Part shown: piece by piece, positions 14,443 to 16,890 of the stretch
Position numbering within the stretch: the first letter of the stretch is position 1
Layout: the number at the start of each line of letters is the position of its first letter
Origin: Bacillota bacterium
GTDB lineage: Bacteria > Bacillota > Clostridia > Lachnospirales > Lachnospiraceae
Assembly (NCBI GenBank): GCA_023450835.1
Contig: JAEXGM010000283.1
Location: forward strand, 1-16,890
Length of the DNA: 16,890 nucleotides
Direction of reading: 5' to 3'
The notes under the pieces: generated by a model
Databases searched by the model: none
Seen by the model: only the letters and a program-made list of their open reading frames with translations
What the model was told of the DNA's origin: nothing
Position numbers and translations under genes: made by a program

Positions 14443-14832
14443 CTACACACTTATATACCAAAATACTCCGTATTTATCAATTACATTTGCACAACAGCTG
14501 CTCCAAGGCAGAGGGCCTAATGGAAGCAGAATATTTCCGCCCTCTGTCAAAATATCATATGCTTTCTTAACCGCAGCTTCATTTTCCAAATTAACACCGA
14601 AATTCATCGTCGGATAGTCATTAGGGGAATATTTTCTCATATTTTCACTACCAACATCACTGCCTGATTCACTTAATGCCATCAGTAATTGACCATCCAG
14701 ATATAATTCGGCGTGCATGTAGGAGCCATCGTCATTCTATACACTATATCCCAATACAGCTCCAAAAGCTTTTTGGTAAAAAGAAACCGCCTCTACACTT
14801 CCCTTTATGTAAGCTTGTAATCCAATCTTCAT
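14443..14832 (-). pseudogene. VOC (PhnB-like) gene interrupted by an amber codon
   Basis: Reading from ATG 14832 (AAAGGAG 6 nt upstream) gives MKIGLQAYIKGSVEAVSFYQ and then an in-frame TAG at codon 32 (14739-14737). The frame then stays open for 97 codons to a normal end (KYGVFWYISV). The two parts join into one PhnB-like VOC domain of 129 aa: the first strand and helix before the stop, and the second half with NFGVNLEN and AYDILTEGG after it. The stop sits in a variable turn (YSV-stop-NDDGSY) and could be one base away from CAG or AAG. An internal restart at M43 (14706) would lack the first strand and helix. So it is a recent pseudogene, a sequence error, or suppressed. Confidence 0.8.
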
Positions 14833-14865
14833 AGGATTCTCCTTTCATTTCCCAGGTATATCCCT

Positions 14866-15360
14866 CTACTCAGAAACTTCCATCTCAAATAGTGCCATAT
14901 TTTTTCCATTGTTACATTCAACTATTTTTATCATCTTAAAACCGGCATCCGTATATATCTGCTTTACAACTTCCCTGCTATTGCCGGTATCCAGACGAAT
15001 ATACCTGACTCCTTCGTCAATACACACTTTCTTTATATACTCCACTACCTGTTTTGTCATTCCCTGATGGGCAAATTTTCTTCTAACACAAAACTTATGC
15101 AGATAAGCCGCCTCATTTTCCATGGCATCGGGCCACCAGAGGGAGTCACGCCATTGCAAAATAAAACTGCATGCATTTTCTCCCTCAATACTGCCGACAC
15201 AGAAATACTCTTCTTTTGCCTCATCCGTTACCAGCTCTTCCGGTGTAAGACATTCATCCGGCCACACATCAAATCCTTTGCTTCGCCCCCAGCCGGCAAC
15301 TTCCTTCATTATCGATATGGCAGTATCGACTTCTCCATTTTTAATCTCTAATTTATACAT
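14866..15360 (-). CDS. GNAT-family N-acetyltransferase
   Basis: 164 aa, single GNAT domain. Strand beta4 and motif A are YLHKFCVRRKFAHQGMTKQVV (split around residues 86-106). The acetyl-CoA loop reads A-H-Q-G-M-T, with Thr where the second Gly/Ala is usual. Motif B region YIRLDTGNSREVVKQIYTDAGFKMI (120-144) is typical. Substrate unknown. GGAGAG lies just 3 nt before the ATG. It is 33 nt ahead of the broken VOC gene and probably cotranscribed with it. A good -10 box lies about 60 nt upstream. Confidence 0.85.
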   Translation of the reverse strand: MYKLEIKNGEVDTAISIMKEVAGWGRSKGFDVWPDECLTPEELVTDEAKEEYFCVGSIEGENACSFILQWRDSLWWPDAMENEAAYLHKFCVRRKFAHQGMTKQVVEYIKKVCIDEGVRYIRLDTGNSREVVKQIYTDAGFKMIKIVECNNGKNMALFEMEVSE

Positions 15361-15420
15361 TTACTCTCCGATAGTTTTATTTTTTCACGACCCTTGCAAT
15401 AATTACTTCTTTTCAATTTA

Positions 15421-15449
15421 ATTATATCCCAATTTTGTCCATATTTCCA
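15421..15449 (-). promoter_or_regulatory. Candidate promoter of the GNAT-VOC pair
   Basis: Minus strand TGGAAA (15449-15444), a 17-nt spacer, exact TATAAT (15426-15421). Start near 15414, leader about 55 nt. The block is a near copy of the one at 3963-3991. Confidence 0.55.
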
Positions 15450-15495
15450 GCTATCTTTCCAGGATAGTACTCTTGTTTCTTCTTCCTGCAATACT

Positions 15496-15531
15496 ATAAA
15501 AACTCCTATAACTATTCCGGTTATAGGAGTT
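15496..15531 (-). terminator. Rho-independent terminator behind the FakA_C gene
   Basis: Perfect 12-bp stem AACTCCTATAAC / GTTATAGGAGTT (15501-15512 and 15520-15531) with a 7-nt loop. On the minus strand it leads into a T-rich tail (GTTTTTATAG). It lies about 80 nt past the stop of the FakA_C gene. The remainder of the 15361-15609 spacer has only the promoter above. Confidence 0.75.
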
Positions 15532-15609
15532 GATTCTAATGTATTTAGTTTTAAACTTGCTGCAAGCAGACATAGTTATGAATGTTTTAAATTAACGGCC
15601 GGCAATTGT

Positions 15610-15861
15610 TTACCCATGTAATCCTCTGGACTGCCTATCCATATCTTCCACTACAATATCATAAATTTCACCTAATGATGAACAATACTCCAATACTTGC
15701 CAAGGCTCATTTGTATGGTAATGAATCTTAATTAACTCCTCATCTCCAACTGCTAACAAACAATCCCCTTTAAAATTATTTGTAAAATAATCATTTATAG
15801 CATCTTCATCTAAATCTTTTCCTTCAATAAGAAGCTGTGTATCATATTTATATTCTAACAT
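15610..15861 (-). CDS. Stand-alone FakA C-terminal domain protein
   Basis: 83 aa from ATG 15861 (AAAGGTGA upstream). The sequence EYKYDTQLLIEGKDLDEDAI, then GDCLLAVGDEELIKIHYHTNEPWQVLEY and GEIYDIVVEDM, matches the C-terminal domain of FakA/YloV fatty acid kinase (DAK2-FakA_C proteins). It includes the IHYHTN stretch that corresponds to K-V-H-V-H-T-N. The kinase (DAK2) and middle domains are absent and no kinase gene is next to it. Short proteins like this occur elsewhere in Clostridia, so it is probably a real small protein rather than a fragment. A longer reading frame from 15906 is unlikely because the -10 box falls inside it. It has its own promoter and terminator. Function unknown. Confidence 0.8.
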   Translation of the reverse strand: MLEYKYDTQLLIEGKDLDEDAINDYFTNNFKGDCLLAVGDEELIKIHYHTNEPWQVLEYCSSLGEIYDIVVEDMDRQSRGLHG

Positions 15862-15889
15862 TTCCTTCACCTTTCCTTTCTTGTCTTTG

Positions 15890-15919
15890 ATTATCTCATA
15901 CATCATCAGCTATTGACAA
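15890..15919 (-). promoter_or_regulatory. Promoter of the FakA_C gene
   Basis: Minus strand TTGTCA (15919-15914), 18-nt spacer, GATAAT (15895-15890). Both boxes are 5 of 6 matches. The start would fall about 20 nt before the chosen ATG (15861), which supports that start over the longer frame. Confidence 0.65.
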
Positions 15920-15965
15920 CTCATTTTCTGCTAAATGAGATTTATTTTCAAAATTTAGTATTTGG

Positions 15966-16433
15966 TTAAATAGTGCCGTATAAAGAATACGGGCCATTCT
16001 TTGCATTACCTTCGTATGGAATTTCATGAAATGCAATATCTGACATTGCACAGCCGATTAATTTTTTTGTTAGCTCCGCCACATCCTCCCGGCCTAAAGC
16101 TTCATCGATATCCACCCATATGGCTTCGCTGTTTTCTTTTCCATCAGACATGGCTTCTCCGCTGATATAATTTGCGGTAAATGCAACATACCAATCATGA
16201 TTATTAAATCTTATACCAACAACTCTGTCCGGCTCAACAACTACCTTGGTTTCCTCATATACTTCTCTTCTGACTGCCTCTTGAGGTGTTTCATTCAGAT
16301 TCACATAGCCCCCCGGAATAATTAATTTCCCCTTGCCGCTTCCATATGTATGCCTTACCAGAAGTACTTTATTCTCCTTAAATACTATTCCGGTGACAGA
16401 TTGATACCAGTTCGTATTATCTTGATTATCCAT
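15966..16433 (-). CDS. Nudix hydrolase
   Basis: 155 aa. The Nudix box runs from G42 to V64: G42, E48, R56, E57, E60 and E61 are all in place, so the metal site is intact. The usual glycine after E-E-x is Lys (EETKV). It is preceded by IIPGGYV, typical of MutT-like enzymes. The C-terminal tail (HEIPYEGNAKNGPYSLY) is longer than in minimal MutT. Substrate unknown. It starts 19 nt behind the frameshifted membrane gene, so the two were probably one operon. It is not closely similar to the other Nudix protein in the window. Confidence 0.9.
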   Translation of the reverse strand: MDNQDNTNWYQSVTGIVFKENKVLLVRHTYGSGKGKLIIPGGYVNLNETPQEAVRREVYEETKVVVEPDRVVGIRFNNHDWYVAFTANYISGEAMSDGKENSEAIWVDIDEALGREDVAELTKKLIGCAMSDIAFHEIPYEGNAKNGPYSLYGTI

Positions 16434-16452
16434 AATGTATTCCTTCCCTAAT

Positions 16453-16850
16453 TCAATTTCTACTAATTCGATAGGTTATCCAGTACACAAGCGTACAATA
16501 GACAGGTACAATTACTATGAATTCAACTATATTTATAACCGTAAAATTTCTAATATTCGAAACCTCTCCATACTCCAGTAAATAGCCTAAGCTCATACCT
16601 ACCACAGTAAAAACAAGACAAATTAATAATACCCAATGGCTCTTATTCTTTTCAAATAGGGGAGTAAAACATATACAATAACGCCGTAGCTCATTATTAG
16701 AATTATTAAAAGCTGTAGTTTCTGAAAATCCAATGGGAACAAGTCATTGTAAAGGGGAAATTCAAAACATCCATTAAAAGCAATGTACCCCAGTAAAACA
16801 GCAAATACAATATTCTTATGTTTACTTAATTTTTTACGCAGCTCATCCAT
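16453..16850 (-). pseudogene. Small four-helix membrane protein gene with a frameshift
   Basis: From ATG 16850 (GAGGTG upstream) the frame reads MDELRKKLSKHKNIVFAVLL and continues through two hydrophobic segments to VIVYV, then leaves the coding frame and stops at 16623. Another frame picks up exactly there (FTPLFEKNKSHW) with two more hydrophobic segments and ends VYWITYRISRN at TGA 16455-16453. Adding one T to the T4 run at 16669-16666 restores a single protein of about 132 aa. I do not recognise the family; its size and neighbours resemble small DUF membrane proteins found behind regulators in Clostridia. The cause may be a true mutation or a homopolymer sequencing error. Confidence 0.7.
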
Positions 16851-16854
16851 TTGT

Positions 16855-16890
16855 TCACCTCATGGTATACAATAAATTCATTTTGTTTCC
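16855..16890 (-). CDS. Possible C-terminal end of an upstream gene
   Basis: The last 36 nt are open on the minus strand and end MNLLYTMR-TGA just 4 nt before the next start codon, overlapping its ribosome site. This tight spacing suggests an upstream cotranscribed gene entering from the window edge. Too little is visible to be sure. Confidence 0.25.
   Translation of the reverse strand, partial: GNKMNLLYTMR

Noticed and set aside
14443..14832. Amber codon as pyrrolysine or programmed readthrough
   Set aside because: VOC proteins of this type do not use pyrrolysine, and no PylT/PylS gene or readthrough signal is visible. A simple nonsense mutation or read error is more likely.
15862..15906. 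Longer start for the FakA_C protein
   Set aside because: The -10 box (15890-15895) lies inside this extension, and AAAGGTGA before ATG 15861 is a better ribosome site.
15920..15939. Hairpin CTCATTT-TCTGCT-AAATGAG as terminator of the Nudix gene
   Set aside because: The 7-bp stem is AT-rich and not followed by a T run on the minus strand. It abuts the next promoter's -35, so no role is assigned.

Overview
The window looks like part of a Clostridia chromosome (Lachnospirales/Clostridium-like). It is AT-rich in most places, has strong AGGAGG-type ribosome binding sites, and uses promoters close to TTGACA-17-TATAAT. Its families are typical of that group: ACR3/ArsC arsenic resistance, DUF4177, DUF1648, a stand-alone FakA_C domain and many small GNAT, Nudix and VOC proteins. 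The species call is inference. No rRNA, tRNA, CRISPR array, transposase or integrase was found.

Layout. (1) 1-1930, minus strand: an arsenic operon arsR-acr3-arsC. arsC is cut by the window edge. A perfect-consensus promoter carries an ArsR-type inverted repeat over the likely start point, and a second near-copy of that repeat lies between arsR and acr3. (2) 1953-3991, minus: a 59-aa DUF4177 protein and two ABC-2 type permeases with no ATPase gene beside them. (3) 4065-8170, minus: seven closely spaced genes, read in the order tetR, SAM methyltransferase, GNAT, VOC, DUF1648 membrane protein, GNAT and Nudix hydrolase, ending in a hairpin terminator. (4) 8171-8325: a divergent control region with three copies of the 13-bp palindrome TTAACA(G/C)TGTTAA. 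(5) 8326-13109, plus: two half-transporters that form a heterodimeric ABC exporter (one NBD degenerate, the partner canonical), then a metal-dependent amidohydrolase. (6) 13164-13292: a 129-bp element bounded by inverted repeats, between convergent genes. (7) 13360-16890, minus: a lipoprotein, a VOC gene with an internal amber codon, a GNAT, a stand-alone FakA_C domain protein, a Nudix protein and a frameshifted small membrane protein.

The most interesting unit is region 3-5. A TetR-family repressor with a tetracycline-repressor-like C-terminal domain appears to control itself and a divergent export-plus-hydrolysis module through three operators. Several single-domain modifying enzymes lie downstream of tetR on its own strand. 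I infer a locus for sensing, exporting and chemically inactivating a small toxic molecule of unknown identity. tetR, the exporter and the amidohydrolase are visibly richer in G+C than the flanks, which fits acquisition by transfer.

Two genes are broken as read (VOC amber codon 32; membrane protein with a one-base T-run contraction), so the right end seems to be decaying or to contain sequence errors.
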